Source: CAUVKI01 sp963552605 | GTDB taxonomy: Bacteria > Bacillota > Clostridia > Tissierellales > Peptoniphilaceae | NCBI GenBank assembly: GCA_963552605.1 | Contig: CAUVKI010000003.1 | Location: forward strand, 24,628 to 88,627 | Direction of reading: 5' to 3' | Length of the DNA stretch: 64,000 bases | Part shown: positions 57,322-63,857 of the stretch, piece after piece | How positions within the stretch are numbered: position 1 is the first letter of the stretch | How the letters are laid out: the number at the start of each line of letters is the position of its first letter | Notes under the pieces: model-generated | What the model was told of the DNA's origin: nothing | Database searches by the model: none | What the model saw: the letters and a program-made list of their open reading frames with translations, nothing else | Translations under genes and position numbers: made by a program

Positions 57322-57543
57322 ATGGCTGTTTCGGTAATATTAAACGCTCAAGATGAGCAACTATTTAAGTCCTACGCAAAAGCAAATAATATTTCGCTGT
57401 CCGAACTTTTCAGAAATGCAGTTTTTGAAAAAATCGAAGATGAATATGACCTTGCCGTATATCGTGAATCTTTGGAAGAATACAACAAGAACCCAATTAG
57501 CTATTCTCACGCAGAGGTGTGCAGAATGTTAGGGATTGAGTGA
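57322..57543 (+). CDS. relB: RelB-type antitoxin (ribbon-helix-helix)
   Basis: 73 aa: AVSVILNAQDEQLFKSYAKA strand and helix, ISLSELFRNAVFEKIEDEYD, flexible C-terminus. Overlaps the RelE gene by 4 bp. Expected to bind the toxin and repress its own promoter. Confidence 0.85.
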   Translation: MAVSVILNAQDEQLFKSYAKANNISLSELFRNAVFEKIEDEYDLAVYRESLEEYNKNPISYSHAEVCRMLGIE

Positions 57544-57803
57544 TGTATACTTTACAGTATAGTGATAAGGCAACGAAACAATTAAAAAAACTTGATAAAG
57601 GCACGCAGAAATTGATTTTAACTTGGATAGCAAACAACTTGGAAAACTGCGAAAACCCAAGAATAAAGGGTAAAGGGCTTACGGCAAACCTAAGCGGAGA
57701 ATGGCGGTATAGAGTGGGTGACTATCGAATTATTTGCGATATACGAGATGATAAACTGATGATACTTGCCTTGTCTATCGGACATAGGAAAAGTATTTAT
57801 TAG
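57540..57803 (+). CDS. relE: RelE/ParE-type toxin
   Basis: 87 aa: YTLQYSDKATKQLKKLDKGT, NPRIKGKGLTANLSGEWRYR, VGDYRIICDIRDDKLMIL, GHRKSIY. Basic catalytic residues of the mRNA interferase fold are present (R of WRYRVGDYR, terminal Y). Stabilisation or abortive defence module placed after an MDEEMN cassette. Confidence 0.88.
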   Translation: MMYTLQYSDKATKQLKKLDKGTQKLILTWIANNLENCENPRIKGKGLTANLSGEWRYRVGDYRIICDIRDDKLMILALSIGHRKSIY

Positions 57804-57847
57804 ACAAGAGCGAGTCAGCCTTTATGTATAGAATGTATAATATACAC

Positions 57848-57900
57848 ACAGTCAAGAGAGAACTTAAGGTCGCGCCTCCATGAGGCGCGTGGATTGAAAT
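57848..57900 (+). ncRNA. Solitary I-C-like CRISPR repeat RNA, copy 3
   Basis: Repeat at 57869-57900, identical over 32 bp (and the preceding TTAAG) to copy 2. A TATAAT at 57836-57841 would start the RNA ~20 nt before it; the -35 is weak. The repeat abuts the truncated antirepressor, whose frame enters through the handle (TGG ATT GAA). No terminator is obvious; the 3' end is given only to the repeat end. Confidence 0.6.
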
Positions 57901-58534
57901 AAATGAGGAAAATGAGGTAATCAAGCGTTCCATAGGCACTCTAAGTAATGCTTATAGTGCCTTATTCCTTACAGAAGATGGGCTTTATGAAGTCTTAATG
58001 CAAAGCAGAAAACCTATTGCGAAACAATTCAAGAAGAAAGTGAAAGAGATACTAAAGGAAATCCGCAAAACAGGCTCTTATTCTTCCACACCAAAGAAAG
58101 AAAAGCTCTCAAGTGTGAACAATGCCGCTCGTACAATTCTACCCGTGCTTGCTAAAGCAGGTATGAAAGCACAATATCAAGTGCTTCTGCTTAAACAGCT
58201 CTATCAGAAAGCGGATGTAGAGATACCCGAAACTAGACTCAAAGCAGACGAGAAGCTCTATGATAAAACCGAGATTGCGAAAATACTCGGAGTGTTTTCA
58301 AATAACGGCGCTCCTCACGCTCTTGCGATTGGAGCGGTGATTAGCAAGATTGATGTGTCGGAAGACGAACAGGAGCTTACAAGTTTTGAAAGAAACGGTC
58401 ATATCGGGGTTGGGTATCAGTATACGGAGAGTGTGATTGAGAAGATTAGAAAGTGGCTTGGTGAAAACGGCTATCCGAAAAAAATTCCGACAGCAAATAA
58501 ATCGTTTGCGGTCAAATATTCGGAGGTGCTGTGA
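57890..58534 (+). pseudogene. Chimeric, N-truncated antirepressor
   Basis: Open frame with no plausible start before ATG 57998. 57960-58012 is identical to 45106-45158 of the other B antirepressor (TEDGLYEVLMQSRKP), while 58064-58525 matches the prophage A antirepressor almost base for base. The Bro-N domain is mostly missing. A shortened protein of 178 aa could still be made from 57998. Confidence 0.65.
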
Positions 58535-58764
58535 TGACTGCGATTCAAAGGGCGGATATAGTTTCAAGTGCTTCAATTTCATCAGACAAGCTTAGATTTG
58601 TGATTGATGAGCTTCTGAATTATTTCGATAAGAGTTACGACAATGAGCGCTCGTTGGCTTATAATTTTGAGCGGTGTAAACCTCTCGCGGGCATAGTCTT
58701 AGACTACGCTGTAGAAGTGGATAATAAGTTGAAAGAGCTGGAGGAAGAATTAAGCAAGTCTTAG
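58531..58764 (+). CDS. Small antirepressor-associated protein, copy 2
   Basis: 77 aa; homologue of 26688-26918 (SDKLRFVIDELLNYFDK, LAYNFERCKPLAGIVLDYAV, ending LSKS). Overlaps the antirepressor frame by 4 bp as in A. The same GCAAGTC/GACTTGC hairpin with a T-run closes the module at 58755-58775. Confidence 0.75.
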   Translation: MMTAIQRADIVSSASISSDKLRFVIDELLNYFDKSYDNERSLAYNFERCKPLAGIVLDYAVEVDNKLKELEEELSKS

Positions 58765-58799
58765 GACTTGCTTTTTTGTTGCAAGAATGGAGGTGAAAT

Positions 58800-60146
58800 A
58801 TGCAATTGGAGTTTGAGCTCTTAAAGGATTTCCCCGATGAGTCGGATGAGGTGGATTTTTACCACTTCCCGAATGAAAACGGGGCTTTTTTGTATCTGAA
58901 TAACGGTCATTTTTATTCTCACGCTTTTAAGTTTCCTAAGTCGGATTATGTTTTTAGTAATGACCTCGGTTCTTTTCATCTGGGAGGCGGGGGATTGGAT
59001 GTTTTTGAGTGTCTGACTATTAAGAAGCTTGACCGCTATGGGCTTATAGGTTCTTTCAGAATAGGAGATGAGCATTATGTTATTCTCTTTGAGCTGACTG
59101 TTGATGTGAGTGATTTGCTTTCAGGCGGAAGTATTACGGAGGTGAGGAATAATCCTATTCGCCAGCTTCAACTTAATCTTGTTAATGCTAAGAGTGATGA
59201 CGGTTCTTTCGGTAAGAATATGCTTGTGAATGAGGATAAGTCTTTCGCTCTTCCGGGTTCGAGGTTGGAGCTTTGGATTGAAGCGGGAGGAGAGGAGCAG
59301 AATTTCGGAAGTTTTTATCTTGACCGAACGAGTTGGGATGTGTTGAGTTCTTCCGCAGGGCTTGAGGCGAGGAGTGTAACGGGTAGGAAGTTAAAGGATA
59401 AGGCAATCTTTGCAGGGGGCGAGAGTGAGCCTCAAGCTTGGAATTTGCCCGTTCTTATTGAGGGGTTGATCGCAGGTCTTGCAGGTATGAGTAAAGAGGA
59501 TTTTTCAGTGCCTCATATAGATAAGTGGGTTATGATTGAGGCTAATCCTGAGACGGACTTGTTGTCGGTTTTATTGCAGGTTATAGAGCGTGAGGGGTGG
59601 AGTGTTAAGGAGACGCTTTCAGGTAAGGTTGTAGTTGGTAAGTTTGAGAATACCCGTGTGGATTTGGATTACGGAAAGCTTTTTAAACGGGAGATTGTTC
59701 TTGATGATTCGGAAGTGTACCGTGGGGTTTATGTGTGGACGAGTGTCGAGGGGGAGAGTAAGAGGCGGTATATCTACAAGGAGATTGAAAAGAATGTTTT
59801 GTATTCTTTAGAGAACGGTAAGACGCTGTTTGTGCAGATTGCGGATAATTCGTCCGTGAATGAGCTTGAGACGGTGGCTAAGGAGCTTATGAAGAGGATA
59901 GAGAGTTCGGGAAGAGTCGAAGAGCTTACTTGTGTATTTGCTCCTTGGATTGAGACGGGTGATGAGATTTTTATTAACGGTGTGAGTTGCGGGATTGTTT
60001 CTCGTATAAATCACAGGTTCGGAAGCGGCGGAGTGTTTACGGATATGACACTTGACAGTTCGGGAAGTCTTCAGAGTGTTTCACTTAAGGATTATTTGCA
60101 GGTGTTGTCAAGGGAGACAAGGAGAGTTAAGCTTGGCGGGGCGTAG
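58800..60146 (+). CDS. Tail hub-like structural protein
   Basis: 448 aa. LEFELLKDFPDESDEVDFYH, RLELWIEAGGEEQNFGSFYL, a central region with EGLIAGLAGMSKEDFSVPHI and NPETDLLSVLLQVIEREGWS (as in baseplate hub domains), and C-terminal FAPWIETGDEIFINGVSCG. Likely the tail-tip hub or associated protein; not a lysin, no catalytic motif seen. Confidence 0.6.
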   Translation: MQLEFELLKDFPDESDEVDFYHFPNENGAFLYLNNGHFYSHAFKFPKSDYVFSNDLGSFHLGGGGLDVFECLTIKKLDRYGLIGSFRIGDEHYVILFELTVDVSDLLSGGSITEVRNNPIRQLQLNLVNAKSDDGSFGKNMLVNEDKSFALPGSRLELWIEAGGEEQNFGSFYLDRTSWDVLSSSAGLEARSVTGRKLKDKAIFAGGESEPQAWNLPVLIEGLIAGLAGMSKEDFSVPHIDKWVMIEANPETDLLSVLLQVIEREGWSVKETLSGKVVVGKFENTRVDLDYGKLFKREIVLDDSEVYRGVYVWTSVEGESKRRYIYKEIEKNVLYSLENGKTLFVQIADNSSVNELETVAKELMKRIESSGRVEELTCVFAPWIETGDEIFINGVSCGIVSRINHRFGSGGVFTDMTLDSSGSLQSVSLKDYLQVLSRETRRVKLGGA

Positions 60147-60163
60147 AATTTTTTAAAAAGGTG

Positions 60164-60192
60164 TTGACTTATGTGCCTACAAATGTTATAAT
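60164..60192 (+). promoter_or_regulatory. Promoter of MDEEMN cassette, copy 4
   Basis: TTGACT, 17 bp, TATAAT, preceded by AATTTTTTAAAAAGG as in copy 1 and followed by the conserved leader. Confidence 0.8.
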
Positions 60193-60245
60193 GTATTCAC
60201 AGCAAGGGAAACCAAGCGAGTCGGAGCAAGAGAAAGGAGAAAAAG

Positions 60246-60413
60246 ATGGACGAGGAAATGAATTTAAGCGAATTGGCAATGCAGGAAGCGAAAGACAGCC
60301 AAACCAAAACAATACTTCTTATGATTGAAGAACTCGAAAGGGAAACAAAGGACGAGAACAGAAAAGAAGTGCTGGCAGATGTGCGAGAAAGAATAAAAAC
60401 CCTGCTAAAGTAA
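60246..60413 (+). CDS. MDEEMN-family small acidic protein, copy 4
   Basis: 55 aa, same protein as copy 1 in prophage A (MDEEMNLSELAMQEAKDSQ, ..., RIKTLLK). AAGGAG ribosome site. Followed by hairpin/antisense RNA and the RHH gene. Confidence 0.75.
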   Translation: MDEEMNLSELAMQEAKDSQTKTILLMIEELERETKDENRKEVLADVRERIKTLLK

Positions 60414-60464
60414 GCAGGGTTACGAGAATTACCACAAACGGGGGTCTTGCTCCCCCAGTTTTGT
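60393..60464 (-). ncRNA. Antisense hairpin RNA of MDEEMN cassette, copy 4
   Basis: Minus-strand promoter TTGACG (60500-60495), 18 bp, TATAAT (60476-60471). ~72-nt RNA: hairpin around GGGGGAGCAAGACCCCC, then terminator CCCTGCT-TACTTT-AGCAGGG plus T-run that overlaps the ORF 3' end. Matches copy 1 in all elements. Confidence 0.7.
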
Positions 60465-60504
60465 GGTGCGATTATAACACAGAGCAAGAGAAAGCGTCAA
60501 GGTT

Positions 60505-60684
60505 ATGGAAAAGAGGAAGATGGGCAGACCCACGGATAACCCGAAAACATCTACAATTAAGGTTAGACTGTCAGAGAGTGATTTGTATCGGCTGGATTAT
60601 GCCGCAGATAAAATCCAAGTGTCTAAATCCGATATAATCAGGCAAGGGATTGAAAAAGTATACAACGAATTAAGCAAGTCTTAG
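60505..60684 (+). CDS. Ribbon-helix-helix regulator, cassette copy 4
   Basis: 59 aa: MEKRKMGRPTDNPKTSTIKV, then RLSESDLYRLDYAADKIQVS and helix 2; its last codons (NELSKS) are formed by the same GCAAGTC hairpin as the antirepressor-associated genes. Ribosome site weak. DNA-binding autoregulator candidate. Confidence 0.75.
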   Translation: MEKRKMGRPTDNPKTSTIKVRLSESDLYRLDYAADKIQVSKSDIIRQGIEKVYNELSKS

Positions 60685-60700
60685 GACTTGCTTTTTTATT
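60672..60700 (+). terminator. Terminator after cassette copy 4
   Basis: AAGCAAGTC-TTAG-GACTTGCTT plus T6; overlaps the RHH stop codon. Same module as 26671-26708 and 58755-58775. Confidence 0.75.
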
Positions 60701-60723
60701 GCAGGAAAAGGGGTGGTATTCTG

Positions 60724-61047
60724 TTGGATTTTGTATTGAAGTATTGGCTTGAGTGTTTGTTTTCAGCAGCTCTTGCTTTAATCGGTACGGGGCTTAGGTA
60801 TGTTGTAAAAAAGATTAAGCAGGAACATGATGAGCAGCAGAAGCTGAAAGAGGGTGTGCTTGCACTTTTGCACGATAGACTTTATCAGTATGCGGAGTAT
60901 TTGCTTGATAAGGAGCAGCTTTCGACTGAGAATATAGAGAACCTTGAGTATCTCTATAAGAGTTATGCTTCGCTCGGAGGGAACGGCACAGGTGAAATGC
61001 TTTATAACGCTTGTAAGAAAAAATTTGAAAATCAAGAAAGGGTGTAA
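60724..61047 (+). CDS. Holin-like / lysis-associated membrane protein
   Basis: 107 aa from TTG 60724 (GGGGTGG 8 nt upstream). One N-terminal membrane segment (YWLECLFSAALALIGTGLRY), then a charged cytoplasmic helix domain (KEGVLALLHDRLYQYAEYLL, YKSYASLGGNGTGEMLYNAC). This family precedes the holin in many Firmicute phages. Confidence 0.7.
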   Translation: MDFVLKYWLECLFSAALALIGTGLRYVVKKIKQEHDEQQKLKEGVLALLHDRLYQYAEYLLDKEQLSTENIENLEYLYKSYASLGGNGTGEMLYNACKKKFENQERV

Positions 61048-61050
61048 AAA

Positions 61051-61266
61051 ATGAGAATTGATTGGAAGCAAAAATTGACATCAAGGAAGTTTTGGGCGGC
61101 GGTTATAGGGTTTGTGACTTCTATCTTGGTGATGTTTAATGTTGAGAATTTAACGGTTGAGCGTGTGATTGCTTTAATTACAGCAGGTTCAACGTTGATT
61201 GCGTATATCATAGGTGAGGGTATGGTTGACGCAAAGAGGTTGGAAGGTGAGGGAAATGACAAATAG
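61051..61266 (+). CDS. Holin, phi LC3-type
   Basis: 71 aa. KLTSRKFWAAVIGFVTSILV and ERVIALITAGSTLIAYIIGE are two membrane helices with a short linker, ending in a charged tail. Forms the membrane lesion that releases the amidase encoded next; overlaps it by 11 bp. Confidence 0.88.
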   Translation: MRIDWKQKLTSRKFWAAVIGFVTSILVMFNVENLTVERVIALITAGSTLIAYIIGEGMVDAKRLEGEGNDK

Positions 61267-61945
61267 TCCGCTTGTGTGTTATACAAAGTTGAGTCCTAAC
61301 CATTCGGGGCTAAGAACACACGGAATTGACAGGATTACTCCACATTGCGTTGTGGGGCAGCTTAGTTGTGAAAGTATTTGCGATTGTTTTCCTAAAGAGC
61401 GGATAGCGTCTTGTAATTATGGAATCGGTTCAGATGGAAGAGTTTCGTTGTGTGTTGAAGAGAAGAACCGTTCTTGGTGCTCTTCGTCAAATGCAAATGA
61501 CCAAAGGGCGGTTACTATTGAATGCGCATCTGATAGAACCGCACCTTATGCAATGAATGAGAATGTCTTAAAGTCGCTGGTGGAATTGTGCGTGGATATT
61601 TGCAAGAGAAACGGAAAGACGAAACTTCTGTGGATTGGTGATAAGGATAAAACTTTGAGCTATGAGCCAAAACCGAATGAGATGGTCATAACTGTTCACA
61701 GGTGGTTTTCAAATACGGCTTGCCCTGGAGGATTTTTAATGAGCAAGATGGCTTGGATTGCAGAGGAAGTTAATGAGAGGTTGAAAGGAAGTGAGAGAGT
61801 GAAGATAAGGTATAAAGGCAAGGAGCTTGAAGTCGATGGGAAGAATGAGGACGGTACTGTATATGTGAAAGCTAGAGAGCTTCTTCAGAAGATGGGATTT
61901 AGTGTGAGCTGGGATAATGAGAGTAAGACGGTGGTGGTGAGCTAG
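61256..61945 (+). CDS. N-acetylmuramoyl-L-alanine amidase (endolysin)
   Basis: 229 aa from ATG 61256. Amidase_2/PGRP fold: GIDRITPHCVVGQLSCESIC (first zinc His), YGIGSDGRVSLCVEEKNRSW, NDQRAVTIECASD, and VHRWFSNTACPGGFLMS (second His and Cys). C-terminal ~60 residues (ELEVDGKNEDGTVYVKAREL) form a copper amine oxidase-like N-domain, perhaps wall binding. Cleaves peptidoglycan amide bonds at lysis. Confidence 0.93.
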   Translation: MTNSPLVCYTKLSPNHSGLRTHGIDRITPHCVVGQLSCESICDCFPKERIASCNYGIGSDGRVSLCVEEKNRSWCSSSNANDQRAVTIECASDRTAPYAMNENVLKSLVELCVDICKRNGKTKLLWIGDKDKTLSYEPKPNEMVITVHRWFSNTACPGGFLMSKMAWIAEEVNERLKGSERVKIRYKGKELEVDGKNEDGTVYVKARELLQKMGFSVSWDNESKTVVVS

Positions 61946-61955
61946 TAAAGGACGA

Positions 61956-62006
61956 AAAAAGCCTTAAGGTATATCCGAGTTTAGGAATACCTTAAGGCTT
62001 TTTTTA
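61956..62006. terminator. Strong terminator at end of late operon
   Basis: AAAGCCTTAAGGTAT, loop, ATACCTTAAGGCTTT with T-run on the plus strand and A-run on the other side: bidirectional, separating late genes from the leftward accessory operon. Confidence 0.9.
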
Positions 62007-62011
62007 TTCCG

Positions 62012-62779
62012 CTATGCGGAGAGTTTCTGTATGTTTTGGTCGATTTCCGTCCAAGGTATAGACTCCACTTGATAAGCTTGTAAGGCATTTAAATGCTCAT
62101 CGCTTATTTTCTTAACCCGATCATCATACAATACATAAAGAACAGAGCTAACATCTCTTGTTTCTTTTGTGTCAGACCAACCGAAAAGGATCTGTTTAAT
62201 TCGGTTTAAGTCAATTGAACTTATGGTTTGTATAAGTCTTTCAGGAGCCTGCTGTGATTTTGGAATGACGAAGTCGTATTTGGTTTGTAGTTTCGTTTTT
62301 CCGACAAACAACGGATCTGCAATGCATCGAATGTTTTTTTGGTCAAAGAATCTTTTCACATCTTCTTGAAAAAGTCGGGTAATTTTTTCTCGACTCAATA
62401 CTTGCAGGTCAGATACTTTTTGAATGGCTTGCGTCAAGAGATACAGCTTTTGCGCCAAGCTTTTTTCATCAGCTTTTGTACACAAGACATTTTCTTGTAT
62501 ATCAATAGATAGCCCATACAAAATGTGTTGTAATATCTCATATCTTTTAGACTTTTTTTCAAAATGAACTCCTTGCATTCCTAAATCGTTCAGTGTAATC
62601 CCATCATCTGTGAGCATAAAAGAATCCTCATCTTTCTGAACGATATAAATTTCAACAAAATCATTTTGGGCATCTAAAAACGGAGTCGTAATTCGAGAGA
62701 CTTGATCGTTTATCCGGATGATATTGGTCTGTCGATATAAAAAGTTAAGGTATTCATTTTTCATTTCTGAAATAGACAT
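62012..62779 (-). CDS. DUF1828/DUF1829-type protein
   Basis: 255 aa. N-terminal DUF1828-like block (ITTPFLDAQNDFVEIYIVQK, SFMLTDDGITLNDLGMQGVH) and a C-terminal DUF1829-like domain (FVGKTKLQTKYDFVIPKSQQ, SVLYVLYDDRVKKISDEHLN). Function of the family is not established; members occur in phages and mobile elements. Last gene of the leftward operon. Confidence 0.75.
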   Translation of the reverse strand: MSISEMKNEYLNFLYRQTNIIRINDQVSRITTPFLDAQNDFVEIYIVQKDEDSFMLTDDGITLNDLGMQGVHFEKKSKRYEILQHILYGLSIDIQENVLCTKADEKSLAQKLYLLTQAIQKVSDLQVLSREKITRLFQEDVKRFFDQKNIRCIADPLFVGKTKLQTKYDFVIPKSQQAPERLIQTISSIDLNRIKQILFGWSDTKETRDVSSVLYVLYDDRVKKISDEHLNALQAYQVESIPWTEIDQNIQKLSA

Positions 62780-62784
62780 TTAGA

Positions 62785-63222
62785 TCACCACATTCCAATT
62801 TGATATTCCGTATTTCCTATATGGGTGTAGCGACAAAACTCTTCAAATACTTCACTTTTTGTCGCTTGATTGCTTAATAGTAATTCTTGGAAATCTTGCA
62901 AACTCACACCCCAAAAGATTAGTTCTCCTTCTTTGCATAACCATAAATGCACATGATCTCGATCGGTGATACTTCCGTCAGGATTCATGTGAGGTTTGCC
63001 GTCCATCTCCAAACGAAATAGTATAACATTATGCCTCGGATGCCGAAGATTTAACACAAAACGATTGCTGTATTTATGCCCATTACTAATGTCTAAAATG
63101 AACTCTTCTCCACTTTCTTTTGCAATGACGACGTTTAGAGAACACCCATCCAAAGAAATATTATTATCTTTAAATATTTTATCTAATTCAATAAGATAGT
63201 CAATCAATTCTTTCGATATCAT
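62785..63222 (-). CDS. DUF6978-like protein
   Basis: 145 aa. LIDYLIELDKIFKDNNISLD opening, then beta-rich NRFVLNLRHPRHNVILFRLE and DGSITDRDHVHLWLCKEGEL. Such proteins are repeatedly found beside DUF1828 proteins, suggesting a two-component system. 5 bp separate it from the next gene. Confidence 0.6.
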   Translation of the reverse strand: MISKELIDYLIELDKIFKDNNISLDGCSLNVVIAKESGEEFILDISNGHKYSNRFVLNLRHPRHNVILFRLEMDGKPHMNPDGSITDRDHVHLWLCKEGELIFWGVSLQDFQELLLSNQATKSEVFEEFCRYTHIGNTEYQIGMW

Positions 63223-63232
63223 TCTTTCCTCC

Positions 63233-63589
63233 TCATGCGTCCGTGTAATTGAGGGACTTAATGTAATCCTTTATAACTTCTCTTTTATCCGGGCTTAGCT
63301 CCAAAAAGCCTTCAATAATCCTTATGCTAAAGTCATCTAATGAGTATTGTTTTGCAAGGTCATTCAGAAAACTCTCTTTTGTTTCTAAAAACATCTCACC
63401 TTTACCGGTTCTTAGCCATTCTTCGTTTACATTGTATGCAAGACAGATTGATTTTATCATTTGTTCTGTTACGGAATTGCGCCCTTTTTCTATATTTGAT
63501 AGTGCTCCTTTTGTTATCCCTAACTTATCCGCAAACGCTTGTAGAGTTAAATCTAAAAAATTCCTCAATTCCTTTACTCTTTCGTTCAT
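63233..63589 (-). CDS. XRE-family regulator of the right-end operon
   Basis: 118 aa. N-terminal HTH (TLQAFADKLGITKGALSNIEKG) and a C-terminal helical region. First gene of the leftward operon; AAGGAGG ribosome site. Likely controls the two DUF genes, as in toxin-antitoxin or defence operons. Confidence 0.8.
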   Translation of the reverse strand: MNERVKELRNFLDLTLQAFADKLGITKGALSNIEKGRNSVTEQMIKSICLAYNVNEEWLRTGKGEMFLETKESFLNDLAKQYSLDDFSIRIIEGFLELSPDKREVIKDYIKSLNYTDA

Positions 63590-63810
63590 TTCAAAACCTC
63601 CTTACTGCAAGAATTCTAAAACAAAACAGGGAAAAAAGCAATAAAAAAGTATTTTTAAAATACAAAAAAAGTGTTTACAAAGCGGTTGAGGATAAGAGTG
63701 GTGGTGGAGTAAAATTAAAATACTACCCCAAAAACGGCTGAAAATGGTCTGCGTTGGTACACTGTTGGTACATAATCGTGGATAAAATCTGTATTTTCAA
63801 ATATTTTAAA
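63590..63810. other. Promoter region and attP right arm
   Basis: No gene. Holds the leftward promoter region of the XRE operon in AT-rich DNA (63600-63700) and, at 63727-63773, a 47-bp copy of the left-arm sequence with two TTGGTACA sites 11 bp apart (63754, 63765), 38 bp before the att repeat. Confidence 0.65.
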
Positions 63811-63857
63811 ACTGACTCTTAATCAGTGGGTCTAGGGTTCGAGTCCCTGAAGGTGCA
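63811..63857 (+). repeat. att repeat: tRNA-Lys(CTT) 3' half, right copy
   Basis: Same 47 bp as 28866-28912 except CCCTG for CCCTA in the T stem (still pairable). Anticodon arm with CTT, T arm and acceptor 3' strand; no 5' half precedes it. Right end of prophage B. Confidence 0.88.

Larger units (their letters stand above)
28866..63857 (+). mobile_element. Prophage B, apparently complete (about 35 kb)
   Basis: Bounded by a 47-bp direct repeat (one mismatch) that is the 3' half of tRNA-Lys(CTT). It encodes integrase, CI and Cro regulators, RecT/Bet, replisome organiser, helicase loader, both terminase subunits, portal, MuF protein, scaffold, capsid, connectors, tail tube, tape measure, tail tip genes, holins and amidase. 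No tail sheath gene is seen, so the virion is probably a siphovirus. Accessory cassettes interrupt the head and tail operons at several gene junctions. All core modules look intact, so it may be inducible. Confidence 0.88.

Noticed and set aside
54866..57900. Ordinary CRISPR array
   Set aside because: The repeats are single, hundreds of bases apart, in both orientations, with genes between them and no cas genes; no spacer-repeat periodicity.
58800..60146. Tail-associated lysin
   Set aside because: No catalytic motif of amidase, glycosidase or peptidase families is visible; hub-like layout fits better.
60393..60420. Sense terminator after the MDEEMN gene
   Set aside because: The T-run lies on the opposite strand, so the hairpin terminates the antisense RNA rather than the mRNA.
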